From Flavimaribacter sp039888615 (lineage in GTDB: Bacteria > Pseudomonadota > Alphaproteobacteria > Rhizobiales > Rhizobiaceae), in assembly GCA_039888615.1 (NCBI GenBank), contig JBDQQS010000019.1: 64,000 nucleotides of DNA, one strand, 5' to 3'. The position numbers were made by a program, and so were the translations under genes. Below are positions 50,068 to 59,092 of this stretch, in pieces (position 1 is the first letter of the stretch; the number at the start of each line of letters is the position of its first letter). The notes beneath the pieces are model-generated. The model saw only the letters and a list, made by a program, of their open reading frames with translations. It did not search any database and was not told where the DNA came from.

Positions 50068-50245
50068 GTGAATGACTTCAGGAATCGCCTGTTGTCGGGC
50101 GAGCGCCTGATCGCAATCGGGCTGCAAAGGCGTGGAACGACAAGGTTCTCATCAAGCGGCGTCTCGACATGGGCGCGCAGACCCTGCTCATCCCTTTGTG
50201 GAGAACGCCGCCGAAGCCCGCGACGGGCTGCAGTTTCGGAAATAT
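50068..50245 (+). pseudogene. Remnant of hpaI (4-hydroxy-2-oxoheptanedioate aldolase)
   Basis: From GTG 50068 the sequence encodes NDFRNRLLSGERLIAIGLQ, the aldolase N-terminus. It then skips an estimated 55-60 codons and resumes in another frame with WNDKVLIKRRLDMGAQTLLI, the conserved substrate-binding part. A further one-base shift follows (VENAAEARDGLQFRKY). The last two thirds of the gene are gone. Only ~60 codons remain of a ~255-codon gene, directly behind hpaH. Confidence 0.75.
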
Positions 50246-50335
50246 TGACCAGCATAATCGTAAAAACTAGTCTGCCGTGATTGCGAGTTTTTTCAGACTA
50301 TTTTTATAATCCATAAAAGGGCGAGGAACGCCGAC

Positions 50336-51604
50336 ATGTTCACGCAATCAGCGGCCGGGACTATCGGAATGCGATTGATCGTCGGCGTCATTGCAGCTTG
50401 TTTTTGCGATACTGCAGTCGCTCAGGACGCCCAGCCGACTGCGCCAGGCTGGTTCGAGTGGGAGACGGCGACCGGAGACTGGGGCGGCGCGAGAACGCGG
50501 CTCGAGGATCAGGGCGTCACATGGTCGCTGAATTACACCGGCGATTTGCTTGGCAACCCGACCGGCGGGATGAGCCAGGAAACCGCCTATACATCGGGCT
50601 TGTATGGATCGGTCGTCTTCGACTTCGAGAAACTCTTCGACATCAAGGGGTTGACGCTTTACGCAGGCGCCTCGATACAACAGGGACACGATCTGTCGGG
50701 CGACGCGATCGGCAACATCTTCGGCGTTGCGGAGGTTTTCGCCGGCGCCGCCGCCCGTCTCGACCAGCTGTATTTCGAACAGTCCCTGCTCCATGACAGG
50801 CTGCAGATCGCCGTAGGGCGGCTCGCCGCCGGCGACGATTTCGCCGCAGCCGACAGCTACGGCTATTATGTCAGCGGCGCGGTGAACGGCAATCCGACGG
50901 GCATACTTGCGAATTTTCTGTCCTTCACGACGCCTCCGTACACCCAGTGGGGCGCGCGGGTAAAGCTGGCGCAGACGGACGCTGTAACCGTTCTGGCCGG
51001 CGCCTATAACGCCGATCCTTCCGTTCAGGACGACGACATGCACGGCGTGGACTTCCGGTTCAACCCGCAGGACGGTGTGCTGTATCTCGCCCAGATCGGC
51101 CTTTCGACCAATCAGAACAGTTCTTCAAGCTGGCTGCCGGGCCGCTATGTGCTCGGCGGCGTTTATGACAGCAGCGACTATGCGTATCTTTCGGATTCGA
51201 CGCGTACGAAGACGGGCAATTACGGGTTCTACGCCATCGCCGAGCAGATGCTTTACCGCGAAGCAGGGGGCGACGGAAACCAGGGGCTGACGGCCTGGGC
51301 GACGGTGGTCGTTGCGCCCGACCAGCAGATCAACACGCTGCCCTTCAGCATCTATGGCGGGGCTTACTACACCGGATTGTTTGACGGACGCGACAACGAT
51401 GTCACAGCCGTCGCGCTTTATGTCGGAGCGTTCAGCGAGAACCTGCCCGGGCAAAGCGTCGAGACCGTTCTGGAAATCAATCACCGGTTCCAGGTCTCGC
51501 CGTCGACCTACATTACGCCGGACTTCCAGTATGTGTTCAGACCGAATGGCGGCGGGATTCCGGATGCGGCGGTGTTCGGCCTCGAAGCGTCGATCGACTA
51601 TTGA
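50336..51604 (+). CDS. OprB-type carbohydrate-selective porin
   Basis: A 422-residue outer-membrane beta-barrel with a signal peptide (IGMRLIVGVIAACFCDTAVA). The mature part starts WFEWETATGDWGGARTRLED, the OprB signature, followed by alternating hydrophobic strands and an aromatic end (ASIDY). OprB porins admit sugars such as glucose. It begins 91 bases after the hpaI remnant with its own GGCGAGG site. No sugar transporter lies next to it, though the ABC operon at 25.6 kb could share substrates. Confidence 0.88.
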   Translation: MFTQSAAGTIGMRLIVGVIAACFCDTAVAQDAQPTAPGWFEWETATGDWGGARTRLEDQGVTWSLNYTGDLLGNPTGGMSQETAYTSGLYGSVVFDFEKLFDIKGLTLYAGASIQQGHDLSGDAIGNIFGVAEVFAGAAARLDQLYFEQSLLHDRLQIAVGRLAAGDDFAAADSYGYYVSGAVNGNPTGILANFLSFTTPPYTQWGARVKLAQTDAVTVLAGAYNADPSVQDDDMHGVDFRFNPQDGVLYLAQIGLSTNQNSSSSWLPGRYVLGGVYDSSDYAYLSDSTRTKTGNYGFYAIAEQMLYREAGGDGNQGLTAWATVVVAPDQQINTLPFSIYGGAYYTGLFDGRDNDVTAVALYVGAFSENLPGQSVETVLEINHRFQVSPSTYITPDFQYVFRPNGGGIPDAAVFGLEASIDY

Positions 51605-51655
51605 AGAAGCGTTTCAGGCATCGCCCTGCCGGGGCGATGCTCAGCGCTGAGACAA

Positions 51656-52459
51656 TTACGCCGCGAAGGCGCGCTTGGCGATCTGGTGTTCGTCTTCGGC
51701 GAGGCCGATGACCCAGTAGGAACTGAGATACATTTCGCGCTTGTCGAGGCCGAGGTCCTCGCGCAGATATTTGCGCAAAGCCAGGATGCAGTTGCCTTCA
51801 CCGGCGACAAAGACGCCGGCCTTGCCTTTCGACCAGTCGAGCGACTGTAAGAACTCAAGCTGCTTCATGCTGGGCGTATGCACGTCGGAATGGACGTGCC
51901 AGTGGATCTCGATTCCCGCCGGGGCGTTCACCTCCTGCCGGTCGTCTTCGCTCAATAACTCGAAGAAGGCGTGGCCGACGGCGTCGGCCGGCAATTCCTC
52001 CAGACAGGCGGCGGCCGCCGGGATCGCTGACATGTCGGCGCCGAAAGCGTACCAGTCGGCGACCACGTTGGGCGCTTTTTTCGGCCCTGGCCCGCCAATG
52101 CCGATGAAGGCGCCGGGTTTTGCCGCCAGCGCCCAGTCGCAGGCCGGTCCGCCGCCCTCATGGACCACGAAATCGACGTCCAGTTCGTTCACGTCCGGCC
52201 GGTGATGGCGCACCGTGTAGGTGCGGCGGCGCAGTTCCTTGCTTCGGCCGTCGTCCAGCATCGCCTCGAAATCGTCGCGGCTCTGTCCGGTATCTGGCAG
52301 AATGAACTTGATATGGGCGCTCTCCTGGCCGGGCGGAAAATCCTCAAGATCGGCGCCAGTGAGGGTGACGCGATGCATGTTCGGCGTCAGGCGGGTTGCG
52401 CGCGCAACTTCGCCGATGCGCGTGCGCCGACCCTTCCTTGCAGTTTCCGGTGTATTCAT
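51656..52459 (-). CDS. Siderophore-interacting protein (ferric reductase)
   Basis: A 267-residue FAD-dependent reductase starting at ATG 52459. The FAD-binding motif RRRTYTVRHH lies near residue 80, followed by GGGPACDWALAAKPG. The C-terminal NAD(P)H domain has WYAFGADMSAIPAAAACLEE and VFVAGEGNCILALRKYLRED. The order matches the ViuB/SIP family, which reduces ferric siderophores in the cytosol to release iron. No siderophore transport gene is adjacent. Confidence 0.88.
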   Translation of the reverse strand: MNTPETARKGRRTRIGEVARATRLTPNMHRVTLTGADLEDFPPGQESAHIKFILPDTGQSRDDFEAMLDDGRSKELRRRTYTVRHHRPDVNELDVDFVVHEGGGPACDWALAAKPGAFIGIGGPGPKKAPNVVADWYAFGADMSAIPAAAACLEELPADAVGHAFFELLSEDDRQEVNAPAGIEIHWHVHSDVHTPSMKQLEFLQSLDWSKGKAGVFVAGEGNCILALRKYLREDLGLDKREMYLSSYWVIGLAEDEHQIAKRAFAA

Positions 52460-52527
52460 GAGCACTTGTTCCTTAACTTGACAACTGCGCTCTTGTTATC
52501 GCCTGAAAAGGCTGCGGTCCAGACCTT

Positions 52528-54618
52528 TCAGGTGGATAGACCGTTCACTTTGAGGGCGAAGGCGTATTCGAAGGCGATTTCCTCAAGACGCTGGAACCGG
52601 CCGGACGCGCCGCCGTGGCCGGCGCCCATATTGGTCTTCAGGAGCACCGGCGCATCGCTCTGTTTCATGTCGCGCAGCCTGGCCACCCATTTCGCCGGCT
52701 CCCAGTAGGTGACGCGCGGATCAGTGAGGCCGGCAAGCGCCAGGATTGGCGGGTAGGCGGCGGCTCTCACATTGTCGTAGGGTGAATAGGAGGCAATGTA
52801 TTCGTAGTCCTCTTTAGATGCGATCGGATTGCCCCATTCCGGCCACTCGGGCGGGGTCAGCGGCAACGTGTCGTCGAGCATGGTGTTGAGCACGTCGACG
52901 AAAGGAACGGCGGCGATGATCGCGCCGAACCGGTCCGGCGCCATATTGGCGACCGCGCCCATGAGCATGCCGCCGGCCGAACCGCCTTCCGCGACGATGC
53001 GCTCCGGCGAGGTGAAGCCGTCGCTGACCAGATGTTCCGCGACGGCGATGAAATCGAGGAACGTGTTCTTCTTGTGCTGGCGCCTGCCGTCCTCGTACCA
53101 GGCGAAGCCCTTGTCCTTGCCGCCGCGAATATGGGCGATGGCGTAGACGAAGCCGCGATCGACCAACGACAGGCAATTGGTGTTGAAACTCGCCGGGATC
53201 GTCATGCCGTAGGAGCCGTAGCCGTAGAGAAGGCAGGGCGCCGAGCCGTCCAGCTTCGTGTCCTTGTGGTAGAGCAGGCTGACGGGCACCGCCGCCCGGT
53301 CATGCGAGGGCGCCATGACGCGCCGCGTCACGTAGTCGTCCTTGTCGTGGCCGGACGGCACTTCCTGCGTCTTCAGCAGGGTGCGCTCGTGGGTGCGCAT
53401 GTTGTAGTCGTACTGTTGGCTCGGCGTTGTCATAGACGAATAGGAGAAGCGGATGATTTCGGTGTCGTATTCCATCGATCCCTGCAGACCGAGGGAATAG
53501 GCCTCCTCGTCGAAGGCGATCGCGTGTTCCTCGCCGGTCGTCCGGTTGCGGATCATGATGCGCGGCAGGCCTTCGCAGCGCACGAGCCAGACCAGAAAAT
53601 CCCTGTAGACGCCATGGCCGAGGATCAGCGATCCGGGCGTATGGGGGACGACGTCGCTCCAGTTTTCGCGACCGGGGTTGTCGATCGGCGCCTCGACGAT
53701 CTTGAAGTCCTTCGCGCCGTCGGCGTTGGTCAGGATGTAGAAGACGTCGCCGCCCTCGTGCATGTCGTACTCGACGCCGGTTTCGCGGGCGGCGACCAGT
53801 TTCGGCTCGGCCATCGGATCGCCCGCCGGAATGATGTGATATTCAGACGTCTCGTGATCGTGGATGTTGATGAAGATGAAATCGTCCAGCTTGCTGCCGC
53901 CGACGCTCATGAAGAAGCCGGCGTCCTTTTCCTCGAAAATCAGCCGGTCTTCCGCCTGCGGCTTGCCGAGTTCGTGATAGAAGATCTTCGACGGGCGGTG
54001 GTTGTCGTCGAGCCTGGTGTAGAAGAAGGCCTGGCTGTCCGGCGTCCATGCGCCGCCGCCGCCGGTGTTCTCGATGCGGTCTTCGCGGTCGCGCTTGTCG
54101 GACAGTTCACGAACCTTGAGCGTGTAATATTCCGAACCCTTGTCGTCATAGCCCCAGATGATGCGCGCATGGTCGGGCGAATGCGACGCGCCGGAGAGGC
54201 GGAAATAGTCGCTGCCTTTTGCCTCGGCGTCGCCGTCGAGCATTATGTCGCGATCGCCGCCATCGCGCGGCGTGCGAAAGAAATGGGGTTGTTCGCCGCC
54301 GGTGACGAAGAGGCTGCCATAGGCGTAGGGCCCGTCCGGCGCCGGCACCGAAGAATCATCTTCCTTGATGCGGCCCTTCATCTCCGCGAAGAGGGTCTTC
54401 TGCAGCGCGTCCGTATCCGCCATGGCGGCCTTCTGGTATTCGTTTTCAGCCTCCAGCCAGGTTCTGATTTCCGGATCGAGCACAGACGGATCCTGAAAGA
54501 CCTGCTGCCAGTTGTCGGCCCTCAGCCAGGCGTAGTCGTCGGTCCGCGAAATGCCATGCCGCTCGTCGGTCACGGGCTTCTTTGCGGCCACGGGCGCCTC
54601 TGGCAGGTTCTTGAACAT
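52528..54618 (-). CDS. ptrB: Oligopeptidase B, S9A serine peptidase
   Basis: A 696-residue cytosolic peptidase that cuts after Arg and Lys in short peptides. The beta-propeller half contains HPF/VTDERHGISRTDDYAWLR-like opening sequence and DGDAEAKGSDYFRLSGASHS. The catalytic domain has YGSYGMTIPASFNTN, the nucleophile in AEGGSAGGMLMGAV, Asp in LAGLTDPRVTYWEP and His in GAGHGGASGRF. Length is normal for PtrB. It is the last gene of no operon; the neighbour upstream is divergent. Confidence 0.93.
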   Translation of the reverse strand: MFKNLPEAPVAAKKPVTDERHGISRTDDYAWLRADNWQQVFQDPSVLDPEIRTWLEAENEYQKAAMADTDALQKTLFAEMKGRIKEDDSSVPAPDGPYAYGSLFVTGGEQPHFFRTPRDGGDRDIMLDGDAEAKGSDYFRLSGASHSPDHARIIWGYDDKGSEYYTLKVRELSDKRDREDRIENTGGGGAWTPDSQAFFYTRLDDNHRPSKIFYHELGKPQAEDRLIFEEKDAGFFMSVGGSKLDDFIFINIHDHETSEYHIIPAGDPMAEPKLVAARETGVEYDMHEGGDVFYILTNADGAKDFKIVEAPIDNPGRENWSDVVPHTPGSLILGHGVYRDFLVWLVRCEGLPRIMIRNRTTGEEHAIAFDEEAYSLGLQGSMEYDTEIIRFSYSSMTTPSQQYDYNMRTHERTLLKTQEVPSGHDKDDYVTRRVMAPSHDRAAVPVSLLYHKDTKLDGSAPCLLYGYGSYGMTIPASFNTNCLSLVDRGFVYAIAHIRGGKDKGFAWYEDGRRQHKKNTFLDFIAVAEHLVSDGFTSPERIVAEGGSAGGMLMGAVANMAPDRFGAIIAAVPFVDVLNTMLDDTLPLTPPEWPEWGNPIASKEDYEYIASYSPYDNVRAAAYPPILALAGLTDPRVTYWEPAKWVARLRDMKQSDAPVLLKTNMGAGHGGASGRFQRLEEIAFEYAFALKVNGLST

Positions 54619-54775
54619 GGGCTGTCCTTTCGAAACAACTGGATTGATGTCGTCCCGATAGGCTAATCAAAATGGGACGAGGCGGAAGATAAACAGGCGA
54701 TGAACGCCGGCTTCAATGTCGGTTCAGGGGGCGGATGTAGTATCAGCCGCATCGATCAATCAAGGGGGAGTTCCC

Positions 54776-55138
54776 ATGAACAGGTTCAGAATTGCTGTCG
54801 TCGTCCTCATTGTCTCGGTTCCGGCCATGCTGGGCCAGGCATACGCCAACGCCTTCGTCGCATGGCGAGTCAGCGACGTCGCCTGGGACGACATTCTCAA
54901 CGTCAGGGCCTGGCCCTCGAACAAATCGGCGATCCGCGCCGGCTATCCGAACGGCGCGCCGCTGTCGATGACCGGAAAGTGCATGAACGGCGTCGACCTT
55001 AGGAACATCACTGGCCTGCCGCACTGGAAACAGCGGCAGATGGTGCGCTACACCTGGTGCGAGGTCTGGCACGATCCGACCAATACCGGCGACTGGCAGA
55101 ACGGCTGGGTCTACGGGAAATATATCGCGCCGATGTGA
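54776..55138 (+). CDS. Small secreted SH3-like protein
   Basis: A 120-residue exported protein from the ATG at 54776 after GGGGGAG. The signal peptide is MNRFRIAVVVLIVSVPAMLG, cut near AYANA. The mature part, DILNVRAWPSNKSAIRAGYP and then RYTWCEVWHDPTNTGDWQNG, followed by WVYGKYIAPM, looks like a bacterial SH3 (SH3_3) fold, common in small envelope proteins of rhizobia. It may bind peptidoglycan. It ends 37 bases before the msrB stop on the other strand. Confidence 0.75.
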   Translation: MNRFRIAVVVLIVSVPAMLGQAYANAFVAWRVSDVAWDDILNVRAWPSNKSAIRAGYPNGAPLSMTGKCMNGVDLRNITGLPHWKQRQMVRYTWCEVWHDPTNTGDWQNGWVYGKYIAPM

Positions 55139-55175
55139 GGACTTCCTCCGCGCCGCTGAGGCGGCGCAGGACGTC

Positions 55176-55589
55176 TCAGCTATCCTTCTTGTCGAATGTC
55201 ATCGCCGTGCCGTTCATGCAGTATCTCAGGCCCGTCGGCTCCGGTCCGTCGGGAAAGACGTGGCCCAGATGCGCGTCGCAGTCGGCGCAGCGGACTTCGG
55301 TCCGCGTCATGAAAAGCGACCGGTCCTTGTGTTCGGTGACGGCGTCCGGAGTGATCGGCTCATAATAGCTCGGCCAGCCGGTGCCGGACTCGTATTTCGT
55401 TTCCGAACTGAACAGCGGCTTGCCGCAGCAAACGCAGGCGTAGACGCCGGTGTCCTTGTTGTCCCAGTTCGGACCGGTGAAGGCGCGCTCCGTTCCATGC
55501 TTGCGGGTGACGCGGTACTGTTCAGGCGTGAGTATTTCACGCCATTCATTGTCCGTCTTTTGAATTTTCCTATCGGTCGTATTGCTCAT
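55176..55589 (-). CDS. msrB: Peptide-methionine (R)-S-oxide reductase
   Basis: A 137-residue enzyme that reduces R-sulfoxides of methionine in damaged proteins. Zinc cysteines are C52 and C55 (CVCC) and C101 and C104 (CADC). The catalytic Cys124 lies in GLRYCMNGTAMTF, where most family members have RYCINS. GTGWPSYYEPI is the other core motif. It is convergent with the SH3-like gene; an imperfect hairpin at 55142-55178 between them may end both transcripts. Confidence 0.93.
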   Translation of the reverse strand: MSNTTDRKIQKTDNEWREILTPEQYRVTRKHGTERAFTGPNWDNKDTGVYACVCCGKPLFSSETKYESGTGWPSYYEPITPDAVTEHKDRSLFMTRTEVRCADCDAHLGHVFPDGPEPTGLRYCMNGTAMTFDKKDS

Positions 55590-55908
55590 CTGGCGGGCTC
55601 CAAAGGCGAATCAACAGTTAATCCAATAGATGGTCCGGCGGCGGCGGGAAATCAATTCCGCGTTTGTGGGAGAGAAGATTGGAATTCCCGACGAATATAT
55701 TATCCTGCCGAACAGAATGGCGTATTTTGAGCGATTTTGCCGGCTTCGGCGCAGAAATAGAAGGGAAATCCGTGTAATAGCCCCGCAAGGACCTTGTGAC
55801 CGGAGGGGCTGGTCTCTAAATACGGGCAGGTAAAAAACAAAACCACGGGATCCGATCAGGGTCTTTGCCGGAAACCTGATCCTTAAAACACCTTCGTCCG
55901 GAGAGCGC

Positions 55909-58266
55909 ATGAACGCAGACAGTTCCTGGGTCACGTTTCTTGTAATGCTCTCGCCGTTTATTGCGGCATTCTTTGCTCCTGCCCTGACACGCCTGCTCAA
56001 ACACAACGCCGCCTGGGTGCTGGCACTCGTTCCGGCGCTGATTTTTGTGCATTTTTCTTCCTTTGCGCCGCGGATCGCCGATGGCGGCGTCGTCACAGGC
56101 GGGTTCCAGTGGGTTCCTTCCTTCAACGTCAATTTCTCTTGGTATGTCGATGGTCTCTCGCTGACTTTCGCGTTGCTGATCAGCGGCATTGGCGCGCTGA
56201 TCGTGCTGTATTCGGGCGGCTACCTGAAGAAGAATGAATATCTCGGGCGGTTCTTCTCCTTCATCCTGATGTTCATGGGGTCGATGCTGGGGCTCGTATT
56301 GTCCGACAGCTTCCTGATGTTCTTCGTCTACTGGGAACTGACCTCGATAACGTCCTTCCTGCTGATCGGATTCGACCATACGCGCGCGGCCTCGCGCAGG
56401 GCGGCGATCCAGGCGCTGGTCGTGACGGGGGGAGGCGGCCTGCTGCTGCTCGCCGGACTGCTGCTGATCTGGAACGTCACCGGATTGACGGAAATGTCAC
56501 TGCTGCTGCGTTCGGGCGACCTGCTGCGGGAAAGCCCGTACTATCTGGCGATTTTCGTGCTGGTGCTGGGCGGCGCCTTCACCAAATCGGCGCAGTTTCC
56601 GCTGCATTTCTGGCTGCCCAACGCCATGGAGGCGCCGACCCCGGTGTCCGCCTATCTGCATTCTGCGACGATGGTGAAGGCCGGCGTTTATCTCCTGATG
56701 CGCCTCAATCCCGTCCTGGGAGACACCGTTGCGTGGGAGACGGTGCTGCCGATTTTCGGCGGCGCGACGCTGATCGTCGGCACGCTGCTCGCTATTCGCC
56801 AGACCGACCTGAAGCTCATGCTCGCCTACACGACCGTGTCCTCGCTCGGTCTGCTCGTGCTGCTGACGGGTTTCGGAACCGGGATGGCGATCGTCGGCGC
56901 CGTGCTGTATCTGATCGCCCATTCCCTTTTCAAGGGCGCATTGTTCATGGTTGCCGGCAGTATCGACCACGGCGCCGGCACCCGCGACATTACAAGGCTG
57001 GGCGGCCTGATGCGCATTATGCCGATCACATTCGGCGCAGCCATCGTGTCGGCGATATCGATGGCGGGTATCTGGCCGATGTTCGGCTTCCTCGCCAAGG
57101 AGGAAGTGTATTTTGGCCTGTTTGCGCTCGACACATGGCCGTTGTTTGTCACTGTCGTGGCGTTTGTTGGAAACGGACTGATGTTCGTCATCGGTTTCGC
57201 CGTCGCGCTGAAGCCTTTCCTCGGGGCGCTGAAGGCGGAATCCGATCACCCGCATGAAGGCCACATACTTATCTGGCTCGGACCGTCGGTGCTTGCGGCG
57301 TTGAGCTTTCTGACGGCGCTCTTCTCCCCACTGACGCATTATCTCCTGTCGAGCCCGATGGCGTCAGCCGTCGCAGGCGAGCCGTTGTCCGTTCATATCT
57401 CGCTCGCACCGCATATCGGTATGCCGCTGCTCCTGTCTACGCTGACGATCGTCTTCGGCGTCATTGTCTACCTGTCTCTCGACCGTGCGCGAGCGATCAT
57501 GAGCCGCATTCTCGACGCGATCGGCTGGGGCCCCGATCGGGGTTTCGACCAGTTCATAAACGCTATCGTACGCGTGTCATTCGCGGTCACCAGCTGGCAT
57601 CAGTCCGGCCGCATGGAAAATTACATGAAGGCGACCTTCATTCTTGTGGCCGCGACGATCCTGCTGCCGATGGTTCTGAACGGAGAGCTTCCGGCCTGGC
57701 CGGCGCTGTCGAACGACATCCACTTTTACGAGCTCGCCATCATGGCCATCGCCGCAATTGGCCTGATTGCGGTGTTGCTGGCGAAAAACCGGTTGACGGC
57801 GATCGTGTCGCTCGGGATCCAGGGCTTCGCCGTGGCGCTGATCTTCATGCTCTACGGCGCGCCGGATCTGTCGTTCACCCAGTTCATGGTGGAAACGCTT
57901 TCCGTCGTCATTCTTGCTCTCGCCATGACGAGGCTGCGCCTCTTGCCAACCGATCACAGATCCATGCGTGAAACCATCGTGGATGCGACGATCGCACTCC
58001 TTTGCGGCCTGGCTTTCGTGCTGATGCTGCTGCGCGTGGTGCAAGTTCCGTTCGATCCGACCCTGTCCGAGTTCTTCAAGCAGTATTCGCTGTCGATCGC
58101 CCACGGCGCCAATATCGTCAACGTCATCCTGGTCGACTTCCGCGGAACAGACACCTGGGGAGAAATCGCCGTGGTGCTGATCGCCGGTCTGGCCATTCAT
58201 GCGCTGATCAGAATTCGCTCCGGCAAGCGGCGCGGCGAGATGGCCTCGAACGAGCCGTCGGAATAG
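55909..58266 (+). CDS. mnhA: Mrp Na+(K+)/H+ antiporter subunit A
   Basis: A 785-residue polytopic protein, the largest Mrp subunit, related to NuoL. Landmarks include FSWYVDGLSLTFALLISGIG, the FAL..VYWELTSITSFLLIGF region with the conserved glutamate, TKSAQFPLHFWLPNAMEAPT with the key lysine, and HSATMVKAGVYLLMR. The C-terminal part (GYGAPDLSFTQFMVETLSVV-like) corresponds to the MrpA extension. Mrp complexes exchange Na+ or K+ for H+ and aid alkali and salt tolerance. First of seven genes in A-G order. Confidence 0.95.
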   Translation: MNADSSWVTFLVMLSPFIAAFFAPALTRLLKHNAAWVLALVPALIFVHFSSFAPRIADGGVVTGGFQWVPSFNVNFSWYVDGLSLTFALLISGIGALIVLYSGGYLKKNEYLGRFFSFILMFMGSMLGLVLSDSFLMFFVYWELTSITSFLLIGFDHTRAASRRAAIQALVVTGGGGLLLLAGLLLIWNVTGLTEMSLLLRSGDLLRESPYYLAIFVLVLGGAFTKSAQFPLHFWLPNAMEAPTPVSAYLHSATMVKAGVYLLMRLNPVLGDTVAWETVLPIFGGATLIVGTLLAIRQTDLKLMLAYTTVSSLGLLVLLTGFGTGMAIVGAVLYLIAHSLFKGALFMVAGSIDHGAGTRDITRLGGLMRIMPITFGAAIVSAISMAGIWPMFGFLAKEEVYFGLFALDTWPLFVTVVAFVGNGLMFVIGFAVALKPFLGALKAESDHPHEGHILIWLGPSVLAALSFLTALFSPLTHYLLSSPMASAVAGEPLSVHISLAPHIGMPLLLSTLTIVFGVIVYLSLDRARAIMSRILDAIGWGPDRGFDQFINAIVRVSFAVTSWHQSGRMENYMKATFILVAATILLPMVLNGELPAWPALSNDIHFYELAIMAIAAIGLIAVLLAKNRLTAIVSLGIQGFAVALIFMLYGAPDLSFTQFMVETLSVVILALAMTRLRLLPTDHRSMRETIVDATIALLCGLAFVLMLLRVVQVPFDPTLSEFFKQYSLSIAHGANIVNVILVDFRGTDTWGEIAVVLIAGLAIHALIRIRSGKRRGEMASNEPSE

Positions 58267-58278
58267 GGAGATAAGCAG

Positions 58279-58698
58279 ATGAACACGCTGATTTTCAGGA
58301 CAATCGCCCCCTATCTGACGAGCCTGATGGTGCTGTTTTCAGTGTTCGTGCTGCTGCGCGGCCACAACGAACCCGGCGGTGGCTTCATCGGCGGGCTGAT
58401 CGCGGCGTCGGCATTCGCGATCTACGGCATCGCCTGCGGCGTGTCGCCTGTCCGGCGCGCGATCTATTTCCACCCGCTGGGCATCGCCGGGTTCGGTCTG
58501 GTGCTGGCGACGCTGTCCGGAATGTTGTCCATGTTCTTCCATGTGCCGTTCATGACCGGATTGTGGGGCTATGTGCCGGTATTCGAGGAAAAAGTTCCGG
58601 TGTCGACCGTGCTGTTTTTCGATATCGGCGTCTATTTCGTTGTCGTCGGGGCGATTACGTCCGTGGCGCTTGCACTCGAAGAGAGGTCGCGCGACTGA
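58279..58698 (+). CDS. mnhB: Mrp antiporter subunit B
   Basis: A 139-residue membrane subunit. Core motif is LRGHNEPGGGFIGGLIAASA near residue 30, followed by four hydrophobic segments and FFDIGVYFVVVGAITSVALA at the end. AGGGAG lies before the ATG, 12 bases after mnhA. Its TGA overlaps the next ATG. Confidence 0.95.
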   Translation: MNTLIFRTIAPYLTSLMVLFSVFVLLRGHNEPGGGFIGGLIAASAFAIYGIACGVSPVRRAIYFHPLGIAGFGLVLATLSGMLSMFFHVPFMTGLWGYVPVFEEKVPVSTVLFFDIGVYFVVVGAITSVALALEERSRD

Positions 58699-59075
58699 TG
58701 GAAATCTATATGACCCTGCTCATCGGCGTGTTTTTCTCGGTCGCCGTCTATCTGTTCCTGTCCAGGCACATTATCCGGATGCTGCTTGGAGCGGCAATCC
58801 TGGGCAACGCGGTCAACTTGCTGATCTTCACCTCGGGCCGCCTGACGCCGGAGGCGCCTCCGATTATCGCTACAGGGCCGGCGGGAACAGCCGAAATCAT
58901 GGCCAATCCGCTGCCGCAGGCGCTGATCCTGACAGCAATCGTCATTTCCTTCTCGTTCTTCGCCTTCTTGCTGGTCCTGACCTATCGCGCCTACCAGGAA
59001 CTGGACACGGATGACACGGACGAAATGCGGTTCGCCGAACCCCGTGGGCAGCAAATGCCGCCGCTCGAATACTGA
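58698..59075 (+). CDS. mnhC: Mrp antiporter subunit C
   Basis: A 125-residue NuoK-like subunit from the ATG at 58698, which shares bases with the mnhB stop (TGATG). It has three membrane segments with GAAILGNAVNLLIFTSG and the PLPQALILTAIVISFSFFAF motif, and a charged C-terminal tail. An in-frame region further upstream belongs to the mnhB reading and is not part of the gene. Confidence 0.95.
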   Translation: MEIYMTLLIGVFFSVAVYLFLSRHIIRMLLGAAILGNAVNLLIFTSGRLTPEAPPIIATGPAGTAEIMANPLPQALILTAIVISFSFFAFLLVLTYRAYQELDTDDTDEMRFAEPRGQQMPPLEY

Positions 59076-59092
59076 CGAAAGACCAGCACCTT

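Noticed and set aside
53032..54666. A 544-codon open frame opposite ptrB
   Set aside because: It is antisense to a full oligopeptidase B gene with intact catalytic residues and shows no domain of its own.
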